This document shows positions 1 through 7,243 of a stretch of 64,000 bases of DNA, piece after piece. Each line of letters begins with the position of its first letter. The first letter of the stretch is position 1. Location of the stretch: contig CAKPRO010000004.1 in assembly GCA_934182615.1 (NCBI GenBank), forward strand, positions 35,449-99,448, in the 5' to 3' direction. Under the pieces are notes generated by a model, which worked only from the letters and a program-made list of their open reading frames with translations, ran no database searches and was not told the DNA's origin. The position numbers and the translations under genes are program-made. Origin of the DNA: an uncultured Bacilli bacterium (GTDB taxonomy: Bacteria > Bacillota_I > Bacilli_A > RF39 > UBA660).

Positions 1-698
1 GAGTACCCTAGTTTTTGTTCCTTAGCATAAATATAATTCTCCAAGTTCTTTCTAACAATTGCTCCATTAGGAAGCCATAAAGGCATACCCTTACCAACTA
101 AATCATGAGACATAAAGATATCTAAGTCTTTACCAATCTTACGATGATCTCTCTCTTTTCTCTCTTGTAATTCAGTTAAGTAACTATTTAAATCTTCTTC
201 ATTTCTAAAACATACTCCATATATTCTCTGAAGCATCTTATTATTAGAATCAGCCTTCCAATAAGCACCACTTACTTTTATTAACTTAAAGTATTTTAAT
301 TCTTTAGTAGTGTCAACATGTGGTCCACGACAAAGATCAGTAAAATCTCCTTGTGTATAACAAGATATAACTTGTTCATTCTCATCCATTCTACTAATTA
401 AATCTATTTTATATGGATCATCATGAAACATTTCTAAAGCTTCATCTTTACTAATTTCATGTCTAACTATTCTTTTACCATCTTTAGATAACTTCTTCAT
501 TTCCTTTTCTATTTTAGGTAAATCTTCTTCTTTGATTACTTCATCACCTAAGTCAATATCATAATAGAACCCCTCTTCAATTACTGGTCCTACCCAGAAT
601 TTAGCATTTGGATATAAATGCTTAACAGCTTGTGCAAGTAAATGTGCACATGAATGATTTAATTTACTTAAATCTTCATTTTCTTTAATATTTATCAT
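1..698 (-). CDS. thrS: threonyl-tRNA synthetase, 3' part outside window
   Basis: About 232 N-terminal residues are visible; the rest lies beyond position 1. The enzyme charges tRNA-Thr in the cytoplasm. The editing-domain residues can be read directly: HSCAH (His15 and His19) and, about 110 residues later, DLCRGPHV (Cys and His). Family knowledge: bacterial ThrS usually begins with a TGS domain of about 60 residues. Here the protein begins almost directly at the editing domain, so TGS is absent, as in some reduced genomes. The start is fixed by GGAGG seven bases upstream of the ATG. It overlaps the preceding 93-aa gene by ATGA and sits behind a T-box leader. Confidence 0.95.
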   Translation of the reverse strand, partial: MINIKENEDLSKLNHSCAHLLAQAVKHLYPNAKFWVGPVIEEGFYYDIDLGDEVIKEEDLPKIEKEMKKLSKDGKRIVRHEISKDEALEMFHDDPYKIDLISRMDENEQVISCYTQGDFTDLCRGPHVDTTKELKYFKLIKVSGAYWKADSNNKMLQRIYGVCFRNEEDLNSYLTELQERKERDHRKIGKDLDIFMSHDLVGKGMPLWLPNGAIVRKNLENYIYAKEQKLGY

Positions 699-976
699 TT
701 TTTATTCCTCCTTCTATTTTCACTTTTAATTTGTTTTCTTTTTATTTTTTGTTTTTCTCTTTTACATATTTTTTTACATTCTCTATAATATGTATTATCA
801 GTAGTAGTATGACTTGTTACTATTCTATCTATTATTCTAATACCATTATCACTATAACCTACTAGTGTCTTTCTTAATGTAATTAAATCACTTAAATTAA
901 GATTAGATATATCTAGTTGCCAAGTCTCATACTTATTTTTTCTCCATACCGTTACTGGTATAAAATTATTTTCCAT
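695..976 (-). CDS. small basic protein co-transcribed with thrS
   Basis: A 93-aa protein of unknown function. The ATG at 976 has GGAGGG seven bases upstream, and the stop overlaps the thrS start (ATGA), so translational coupling is likely. The N-terminal half is an ordinary mixed-composition domain (motif TVWRKNKYETWQLDI). The C-terminal 30 residues are almost entirely Lys, Arg, Glu and Asn, which suggests RNA or ribosome contact or a disordered tail. It lies between the T-box terminator and thrS, so it should rise with threonine starvation. It is not a displaced TGS domain as far as I can see. A longer TTG start two codons upstream is less likely. Confidence 0.72.
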   Translation of the reverse strand: MENNFIPVTVWRKNKYETWQLDISNLNLSDLITLRKTLVGYSDNGIRIIDRIVTSHTTTDNTYYRECKKICKREKQKIKRKQIKSENRRRNKK

Positions 977-997
977 AACCAAACCCTCCTATTTATG

Positions 998-1203
998 AAA
1001 AAAAGACCTCTAAAAGGAGAGAATACATATCTCGGTACCATCCTTCTTTGGTCTTAATTTAGATAACGGCTCTTAACCGGTAATCTCTTTCGAGTACACT
1101 ATAAAGGTAGTAATTATATAACTTTATCATTAGTTTCCACCAAACACTAACTCTCTATAAATAAAATATATATAATCTTGTCCTTCTCATTGCTTTCAAA
1201 TAT
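998..1203 (-). promoter_or_regulatory. T-box leader (threonine) of thrS operon
   Basis: On the minus strand the conserved T-box sequence GAAGGATGGTACCGAGA is readable at about 1030-1048. It is followed by a hairpin (around 1005-1022) and a run of seven T, the terminator arm. A stem I beginning with GAGAAGGACAAG lies at 1177-1192. Thr codons ACT and ACC occur together at 1106-1111, where a specifier loop would be. Uncharged tRNA-Thr is expected to stabilise the antiterminator and allow transcription of the 93-aa gene and thrS. With the promoter and the hairpin repeat, this accounts for the gene-free stretch 977-1315. Confidence 0.88.
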
Positions 1204-1209
1204 AAATAT

Positions 1210-1238
1210 ATTATATTCTTATTTTTTATCTTTGTCAA
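1210..1238 (-). promoter_or_regulatory. sigma-A promoter of the T-box/thrS operon
   Basis: Minus strand TTGACA (1233-1238), 17-base spacer, TATAAT (1210-1215): a perfect consensus promoter. Transcription should start near 1203, just ahead of stem I of the T-box. Confidence 0.85.
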
Positions 1239-1256
1239 TTACTTTTTATCTATTTT

Positions 1257-1314
1257 CCACTTCAGCCTGTAGTCTTCCGTGGTATGATGAAGCCTTAAGT
1301 CTTCATCATAAATA
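1257..1314 (+). repeat. paired-hairpin CC...GT element, copy 1
   Basis: A 58-base sequence, identical to 7186-7243. It forms two adjacent hairpins separated by one T (1283). The first has outer stem CCAC/GTGG, a partly mismatched inner stem and loop CCTGTAGT. The second has the perfect stem ATGATGAAG/CTTCATCAT and loop CCTTAAGT. It sits just beyond the stop of the HD/kinase gene and upstream of the thrS promoter. Related elements with different stems lie at 14259-14315 and 21256-21314. Function unknown. Confidence 0.85.
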
Positions 1315-1315
1315 T

Positions 1316-2650
1316 TTATTTGTTAAAAGTTTCATTTAATATAGATATATATTTACTTCTCATATCAGTAAGTATTGTATCAAGTATTTCAAAAGAAATA
1401 TCTCTTTCACTCTTATTTGTAGTATCAAATAAATAAAAATTAATATTTTCTTTATTAGATAATTCTTTAATATTCATAAGTGAATCATTATATTCATTAA
1501 TATTATCTTCATTTAGAAAAGTCCTTTTTTCTAACGATACATTAGCAGTATAATCTCTTCTTAAAGAAGTTAAACTATCAGTATATAAACCTATTATAAT
1601 ATCAATCTTATTTTTAATTATTGGAATATATTCATCTATATAATTATCATATTCTTCTTTAGTCACTCCATTTTTATTATATAGTCTATCCATCCATATC
1701 ATTCTATCAAAAAGAGATCTATCTATTAATATAATATCATTATTTTTATTAATCTCATTATCTAAATCTTCTAAAACATATTTAGGAATTTCAGTATTAA
1801 TAATATTTTTATATTCATCTTTTAATTTAGGATATATTTCTTTCTTATATCTCTTTGAAGTAGTAAATTCTTCTAATGTACTAGTAGTAAAACCACCCTT
1901 CTTAAAAAAGTCGTATAAATTATTCATAAGAGTAGTCTTACCAGTTCTTGGAGTACCAGTAAACTCTATCACATATGGTTTATTCCTATCAAGTACACTA
2001 ATCATCTTATATATTTCTTGTTTTCTATAATGTAATCTAATTAATTTATTATATTCATCTTCTCGTCCTTCAAATATCTTTCTTTCAAGTTCATCATGTT
2101 TATTATCATTAAAAATATCTTCGATAAGTAACTTCAATCTACTAAACATAATATAGTCTTTATCTTCATTATATATTAAACTATTATATACTTCAGTATA
2201 ATACCACTTTTGTTTATCAAAACCCCTTTTAAATGCTGAAAAATCTTTCTTACCATTAACTTCAAAAATAATTCTCATATCCTCTAAATTACTTATCTTA
2301 TCTGCACATACTACAGCTTTATGTCTTAAATCTAAATCCTTAACTTTATCTATAGTAATAGTTTTTCTCTCTTCCCAACTTAAACTTTTATCTTCTTCAG
2401 TTGCACCAAGTACTAATGATACAATATCATCATTAAATTCATTTAATAAATCTTCTTTAGTATATTTAGTATCCTCAATTACATCATGAAGATAAGCAGC
2501 CGCTACCACATTATCATCATATCCATATTCACTCAAAATATTAGCAACATTTATAGGATGAATAATCATAGGTTTCTCTTTATCAGATTTTCTTATTTGC
2601 CCTTTATGTGCCTTAATAGCAAATAATTTTGCTTTTTCTTTTATATTCAT
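1316..2650 (-). CDS. HD hydrolase-P-loop kinase fusion protein
   Basis: A 444-aa two-domain protein. Residues 1-190 form an HD domain of the RelA/SpoT-hydrolase type: AHKGQ (His15), IIHP (His31), LHDVIED (His55-Asp56, Glu59-Asp60) and later CADKISNLEDM. From about residue 225 there is a P-loop NTPase with GTPRTGKTT and, further on, IDRSLFDRM, resembling deoxynucleoside/thymidylate-kinase-like AAA_28 proteins. The start at 2650 is chosen because GAGGAG lies eight bases upstream; a longer TTG start would place the ribosome site inside the gene. The natural substrate is unknown; nucleotide or alarmone metabolism is an inference from the two folds. It has no partner gene beyond the WYL regulator upstream. 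Confidence 0.8.
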   Translation of the reverse strand: MNIKEKAKLFAIKAHKGQIRKSDKEKPMIIHPINVANILSEYGYDDNVVAAAYLHDVIEDTKYTKEDLLNEFNDDIVSLVLGATEEDKSLSWEERKTITIDKVKDLDLRHKAVVCADKISNLEDMRIIFEVNGKKDFSAFKRGFDKQKWYYTEVYNSLIYNEDKDYIMFSRLKLLIEDIFNDNKHDELERKIFEGREDEYNKLIRLHYRKQEIYKMISVLDRNKPYVIEFTGTPRTGKTTLMNNLYDFFKKGGFTTSTLEEFTTSKRYKKEIYPKLKDEYKNIINTEIPKYVLEDLDNEINKNNDIILIDRSLFDRMIWMDRLYNKNGVTKEEYDNYIDEYIPIIKNKIDIIIGLYTDSLTSLRRDYTANVSLEKRTFLNEDNINEYNDSLMNIKELSNKENINFYLFDTTNKSERDISFEILDTILTDMRSKYISILNETFNK

Positions 2651-2735
2651 TTTATCACTCCTCAAAATTATTATAATAGTATTAAAGAAAATATATCGTC
2701 ATTATTATATGAATATAGGAAATATTATGTATCTA

Positions 2736-3341
2736 TTATATTTCTTTTATATTAAGTATCTTACTTAAAGTAAAATGTCTAATAGAACCCCTAAGTTTAC
2801 AAAAAGCAAGAACGTAAGTATTATCTTCAAATTCAAACATATTTACAGGGATAATTTCTCTTTTAACTATCTTACCTGATGTACCTAAATAATCAATTAA
2901 TAAACTTTTCTTATCTTTAATACACTTATCAATAATATTAATTTTTTCATCATTTTTATTTACTGTTACATCAACATTTTTATATTCTGATAATATTTTA
3001 TTAGTATTATAAATAGAATGTAATTTTTTATTTAACTTATTAAAATCACTAATCAATTTATTATCACTAATATTCTTAATATTTTCTTCTACTCTATCTA
3101 ATACTTCCAAATCATATTTATTAAAATAATCTATATTCATAATATCATTTTTATTTATATAATATCCACCACCAGGTCCTTTAAAAGATTCTATAATATA
3201 ACCAGCCATCTCTAATTGCTCTTTATAATACCTTACCATTCTCTCTGTTACTCCAAGTTCCATACTAAGTTCTTTAACAGAATATACTCTACCATTTGAT
3301 AATAACTTTATCATTAAAAATGCATTAGATATTTTACTCAT
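2736..3341 (-). CDS. HTH/WYL-domain transcriptional regulator
   Basis: 201 aa. Residues 1-65 are a DeoR/HTH_11-type winged helix (SVKELSMELGVTERMVRYY, then a glycine-rich wing GPGGGYYIN). The C-terminal 70 residues carry the WYL-type core (LLIDYLGTSG ... REIIPVNMFEFEDNTYVLAFC ... RHFTLSKI), in which the usual WYL triad is replaced by IDY. WYL domains commonly bind ligands or nucleic acid and control stress or defence genes. The ATG at 3341 has AGGTG just upstream. It lies between the kinase-like gene at 3402 and the HD/P-loop gene, all on the same strand; regulation of either neighbour is only an inference. Confidence 0.82.
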   Translation of the reverse strand: MSKISNAFLMIKLLSNGRVYSVKELSMELGVTERMVRYYKEQLEMAGYIIESFKGPGGGYYINKNDIMNIDYFNKYDLEVLDRVEENIKNISDNKLISDFNKLNKKLHSIYNTNKILSEYKNVDVTVNKNDEKINIIDKCIKDKKSLLIDYLGTSGKIVKREIIPVNMFEFEDNTYVLAFCKLRGSIRHFTLSKILNIKEI

Positions 3342-3401
3342 ACTTCACCTACTTTGTCCTAATCAAAAATATTATATCATAAATATTAAAAATAAGTACT
3401 A

Positions 3402-5165
3402 TTATTTCAAGCACTTATTTATCTTATTCATTAAATCATCTTTATCTATAGGTTTTATAATATAATCACTAAAACCACTATCTTTATAAATATCATCATA
3501 TATAATATTACTATTCTTAGTAAGAAGGATAACTTTAGTATCAAAGCCTTTTATCTTACCAAACTTATTCATAACACTAATACCATTCATATAAGGCATA
3601 TCTTCATCTAGTAATATTAAATCATACTTATCACCTTTTCTAATTCTATCTAGTGCTTCTTTACCTAAATTAGAACTATCATATAGTATATTATGTTTAT
3701 CTAATATCTTACTAATTATTTTAGTACTAGAATTATTATCATCTATAATTAATATCTTTTTATTATTAACATAATTATCATAATTATCTTTATTATTAGT
3801 ATATATCTTTTGATCTAATATAATAGTAACAATAGTTCCTTTATTATATTCACTACTTATAAGTAAATTACCACCCATTATATTAATAGTCTTTCTAGCA
3901 CCATATAAACTATTTTGATCTTTAGTATTTTTATTTAAACACTTATCTAAGTTCTCAGCTTTTATTCCAATACCAGAGTCTTCTATCTTTATAATTAATC
4001 TAACTATATCTTTTTTAAAGATAGCATTAACAGATAACTCTACATATCCTTTATCAGTATATTTATAAGAATTACCTATAATAGTATTTAATACATTCTT
4101 TAAATTAATACTATCTCCATATAAAATATTAGGTAAATTACTATCTATATTAAATCTAAAACTAATATCTTTATCTTCAAATAATTCTTTATTTTTATTT
4201 ATTACTTCTTTAAGTAATAATTTAATATTATATTTATTTTTAACAGTCTTAACATTAATATCATCAATAACATCAATATTATATATATTATTAGCCATAC
4301 TATATAACTTGTTATTAGAAGATATTATCTCTCTAGCAAAGAATCTATTTTCTTCTAAATTATTACTATTTAGTATTACTTCAGAAGATTTATTAATATC
4401 ACTAGCAATACTCTTAACCTCATTCATCATATTATATATAAGCATACTTTTATCTTCATTAGCAGCATCCGCTATTTTCTTAGACATATGTATCTCTTCA
4501 AGTAATTTCTTATCTGGATTTTCTATTGTAAAATACATAATTACTGTTATTAAGGCAAATGAACTAGAAATAATTTGTATTTCTGGAGCAATATTATTGA
4601 CTAGTAAAAGTCCTCCTATTAAAAGAAGTAATAAAAGCATTGGAACTTTTTCTCTAAAAGTCATATTTTTAAAATATTTTATAAATAGTATAAAATCTAA
4701 AATGATTAAAAGAAAAGTAATTGCTAAAAGAAATACTATACCCATTCCACCTAAATATGCTGAATTTTTCTCTAATATAAAATCAATAGGTAAAAATATC
4801 AAAAGTAATGTTGAAGAAATAGAACCAATAATTATACTCTTTCTTATCTTACTATTTTTATATTCTGTTAATTTATTTCCTTTATATTTAGTAATAGTAA
4901 GTATATACAATGTAAAAGTAGTAAGCCATTCTAATATAAATATAAGATATAATCTAGATATTATACTAGATACTAAATCATTCATTTTATAAATAGCAGT
5001 AACATTACAACCTATTTCTAGTAGTAGGCCAATAGGTGTTATAGATAATAACTTTTCATAAACTGCATTTTCACTATTATTAATTCTGTTTTTTGAAAAG
5101 TATACTATACTAGTAAGCATGGTATATATAAAACTTACAATTAAAAGAGTAATTCTAATTTGCAT
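3402..5165 (-). CDS. membrane histidine-kinase-like/receiver hybrid 1
   Basis: 587 aa. The first 215 residues contain about seven hydrophobic segments, a sensor region. Then follow a short coiled linker, a HisKA-like helix, an HATPase_c domain (NTIIGNSYKYTDKG N-box, EDSGIGI G1 box) and a C-terminal receiver (LIIDDNN, LILLDEDMP with the phospho-Asp, LLTKN, IIKP). The usual H-box His is missing: where NMSHEIRTP is expected the protein reads NMMNEVKS. The second glycine box is also weak (LYGARKTINIMGG). Autophosphorylation on His is therefore doubtful although the receiver looks intact. The start at 5165 is chosen because GAGGTG lies nine bases upstream. An extended -10 (TGTTATAAT) precedes it. 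The C-terminal 370 residues are virtually identical to those of the protein at 7235-9010. Confidence 0.88.
   Translation of the reverse strand: MQIRITLLIVSFIYTMLTSIVYFSKNRINNSENAVYEKLLSITPIGLLLEIGCNVTAIYKMNDLVSSIISRLYLIFILEWLTTFTLYILTITKYKGNKLTEYKNSKIRKSIIIGSISSTLLLIFLPIDFILEKNSAYLGGMGIVFLLAITFLLIILDFILFIKYFKNMTFREKVPMLLLLLLIGGLLLVNNIAPEIQIISSSFALITVIMYFTIENPDKKLLEEIHMSKKIADAANEDKSMLIYNMMNEVKSIASDINKSSEVILNSNNLEENRFFAREIISSNNKLYSMANNIYNIDVIDDINVKTVKNKYNIKLLLKEVINKNKELFEDKDISFRFNIDSNLPNILYGDSINLKNVLNTIIGNSYKYTDKGYVELSVNAIFKKDIVRLIIKIEDSGIGIKAENLDKCLNKNTKDQNSLYGARKTINIMGGNLLISSEYNKGTIVTIILDQKIYTNNKDNYDNYVNNKKILIIDDNNSSTKIISKILDKHNILYDSSNLGKEALDRIRKGDKYDLILLDEDMPYMNGISVMNKFGKIKGFDTKVILLTKNSNIIYDDIYKDSGFSDYIIKPIDKDDLMNKINKCLK
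3447..4547. repeat. 1.1-kb identical block in the two kinase genes, copy A
   Basis: I found no difference between 3447-4547 and 7277-8377 (offset 3830). It covers the linker, HisKA-like, ATPase and most of the receiver coding sequence. Two single-base differences occur just outside at 3423 and 3446. Beyond 4547 the sequences diverge abruptly inside the codons of the last membrane segment. Recent gene conversion is the simplest reading. Confidence 0.9.
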
Positions 5166-5212
5166 AACATTTTTCACCTCTTTATTCTATAAAAATTATA
5201 ACATATCCACAC

Positions 5213-5250
5213 TAAAAAAGAAAGTAAAAACTATACAATTTTTACTTTCT
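5213..5250 (-). terminator. terminator after ANL ligase 1
   Basis: Minus strand hairpin AGAAAGTAAAAA/TTTTTACTTTCT (5219-5250) followed by T residues. It overlaps the stop codon of the ligase at 5242. Confidence 0.85.
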
Positions 5251-7065
5251 AATTAAGGTTTTCTTTAATACTTTTTTATCAACTTTACCTACTACTGTTT
5301 TTGGTAATTCATCTTCAATATAATATGATGTTGGTATTAAATAATCAGTAATAGTGTTATTTGCATAATCACTAATTATTTTCATTGCTTCCTTCTTACT
5401 ATAACAATCATCAATACTAACAAAAGCAACTGGTACTTCTCCATTATAATGATTAGGATCAGGAATACCTACTACTGCTACTGATTTAACAATAGGACAC
5501 TTTAATAATATGCTTTCTACATTATATGGATATATTTTCTTGCCATCATATCTAATAATTATATCTTTTATTCTACCAACTACATATAGTAGTCCATCAG
5601 GAGTAACATATCCAATATCGCCAGTATGAAGCCATTTATTACCATCCTTATGTTCTTTTATCACTTTATTTGTCTCCTCTACATTACCATAATAACCGAG
5701 CATAATATCAGGGGCACTTACACAAATTTCACCAAGTTCATTATAATGTAAATCTTCTTCCTTATCATTATCATATATGGATACAACAGTTTTAGAAAAT
5801 GGAACGCCTACACTACCAGGTTTATTAACTTCATTATTAAAACATACTGTAACAGCAGAACATTTTTCTGTTAAACCATAACCTTTTTGTATCTTATATT
5901 CGCATCCACCTTTATCTAATATTTCATTAACTTTACTTTCAACTTTAGCATTAAGAGTATCTCCTCCTTCAATAGGAGCTTTAAAGAAAGATAAATCAAC
6001 ATTAGGTCTATTTATTAATGGACTTTTAGAGAATATTTCCCAATGAGCAGGACTACCAGCCATACAATTTGGTTTATATTTTAATATTACTTCAGGTATC
6101 TTTTCTGGTTCATACTTAGCAATCATCATCGTTTTCATACCACAAACTAAAGATGTATGTAATCCTACACTAAGACCATATCCAACAAATTCTGGCATTA
6201 CTCCTACTAATAAGTAATGTCTTATAAATTGTACTGGTGAATTTTTTATTTGATTAGTAAGTTCATTTAAATTATCATTTGATAAAAGAACTCCTTTTGG
6301 CACTCCTGTAGTTCCTCCTGTATGAACAATAGCAACTGGTCTATCTTTTTCATACTCTTCTTCTAATACACCATTATACATATTTCCATTTTTAATAAAA
6401 TCTTTATAAAGCATATAATTAGCTGAAGACTCTCTCATAACTTTTTTATGTCTATTATAAATTTCTCTATCAGATATTTTATTCTTAATCTTTAAGCCAT
6501 TCATTATTAATGGTAGAGATTCTACTGGTGAAGTAACAACAATATTCTCTATATTTTTTTTCTCAATTAAGTTAGTAAACTTATCAAAACACATATCTAA
6601 CATTATTAAATGTCTAGGATTAGATATATTCAAATACTTTTCTAATCCTTCTTCACTTTCAGTAGGATCTATATAATCTGCTATTGCTCCTATCATACTA
6701 CAAGCATAAAATAAATATGCAGACTCAGGTGTATTAGGTAAACATATAGTAACTACTTCTCCTTTTTTTACACCTATAGTTTTAAGTGCTTTAGCAACTT
6801 TTTCTATTTGTAAAAATAATTCAAAATATTTTATCTGTCTATTTGCAAATATAATAGCGGTATCATTTATATATTTTTTATTTTCATCATATAAATAACG
6901 ATAAACTGTTTTATTAATAGAACCAGCCATCAATTCTTCTTTAGTATAATATTTAAGCCAAGGTCTATCTATATTTGGTATTCCAGTTAATGGTCCTTGT
7001 ATATTTCCTAATAATAATTCTCTTAAATATAAATTTCTTTCTATTTCTTTATTATAGTTTTCCAT
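5242..7065 (-). CDS. ANL-superfamily acyl-adenylate ligase 1
   Basis: About 607 aa. It belongs to the AMP-forming acyl-CoA synthetase/NRPS adenylation superfamily. Visible core motifs: P-loop VHTGGTTGVPKGV, KGYGLTEKCS, WLHTGDIGYV, VGRIKDIIIRYDGKKIYP and the C-terminal catalytic Lys in PKTVVGKVDKK. The expected reaction is activation of a carboxylic acid as acyl-AMP, perhaps to CoA; the substrate cannot be told. No membrane segment is seen. The start is uncertain: the first ATG (7080) directly abuts GAGGGG, so the in-frame ATG at 7065 is preferred although its spacing is long. It has its own consensus promoter and terminator. Together with the kinase-like gene at 7235-9010 it forms one of two tandem ligase-sensor modules. 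Confidence 0.85.
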   Translation of the reverse strand: MENYNKEIERNLYLRELLLGNIQGPLTGIPNIDRPWLKYYTKEELMAGSINKTVYRYLYDENKKYINDTAIIFANRQIKYFELFLQIEKVAKALKTIGVKKGEVVTICLPNTPESAYLFYACSMIGAIADYIDPTESEEGLEKYLNISNPRHLIMLDMCFDKFTNLIEKKNIENIVVTSPVESLPLIMNGLKIKNKISDREIYNRHKKVMRESSANYMLYKDFIKNGNMYNGVLEEEYEKDRPVAIVHTGGTTGVPKGVLLSNDNLNELTNQIKNSPVQFIRHYLLVGVMPEFVGYGLSVGLHTSLVCGMKTMMIAKYEPEKIPEVILKYKPNCMAGSPAHWEIFSKSPLINRPNVDLSFFKAPIEGGDTLNAKVESKVNEILDKGGCEYKIQKGYGLTEKCSAVTVCFNNEVNKPGSVGVPFSKTVVSIYDNDKEEDLHYNELGEICVSAPDIMLGYYGNVEETNKVIKEHKDGNKWLHTGDIGYVTPDGLLYVVGRIKDIIIRYDGKKIYPYNVESILLKCPIVKSVAVVGIPDPNHYNGEVPVAFVSIDDCYSKKEAMKIISDYANNTITDYLIPTSYYIEDELPKTVVGKVDKKVLKKTLIRK

Positions 7066-7101
7066 ATTCTTATAACACATCCCCTCAAATAAATTACTTA
7101 T

Positions 7102-7130
7102 ATAATACTCTATTTTTATAGATTAGTCAA
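7102..7130 (-). promoter_or_regulatory. promoter of ANL ligase 1
   Basis: Minus strand TTGACT (7125-7130), 17-base spacer, TATTAT (7102-7107). The same hexamers and a nearly identical flank occur before the second ligase at 10929-10957. Confidence 0.85.
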
Positions 7131-7133
7131 ATA

Positions 7134-7167
7134 TAAAAAAAGAATTATCATTATACTAATAATTCTT
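7134..7167 (-). terminator. terminator after kinase-like gene 2
   Basis: Minus strand hairpin AAGAATTAT/ATAATTCTT followed by seven T. The paired-hairpin element copy 2 lies between the stop codon at 7235 and this terminator, so that element should be transcribed in the 3' UTR. Confidence 0.85.
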
Positions 7168-7185
7168 TATCATATTATCTTATTA

Positions 7186-7243
7186 CCACTTCAGCCTGTA
7201 GTCTTCCGTGGTATGATGAAGCCTTAAGTCTTCATCATAAATA
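7186..7243 (+). repeat. paired-hairpin CC...GT element, copy 2
   Basis: Exact 58-base copy of 1257-1314, about 5.9 kb away. It overlaps the last three codons and the TGA stop (7235-7237) of the kinase-like gene. The loops CCTGTAGT and CCTTAAGT and the single separating T are unchanged. Confidence 0.85.

Noticed and set aside
4309..4992. Plus-strand ORF of 227 codons
   Set aside because: It is the antisense shadow of the kinase-like gene; part of it repeats at 8139-8429 only because the underlying block is duplicated, and it has no ribosome site.
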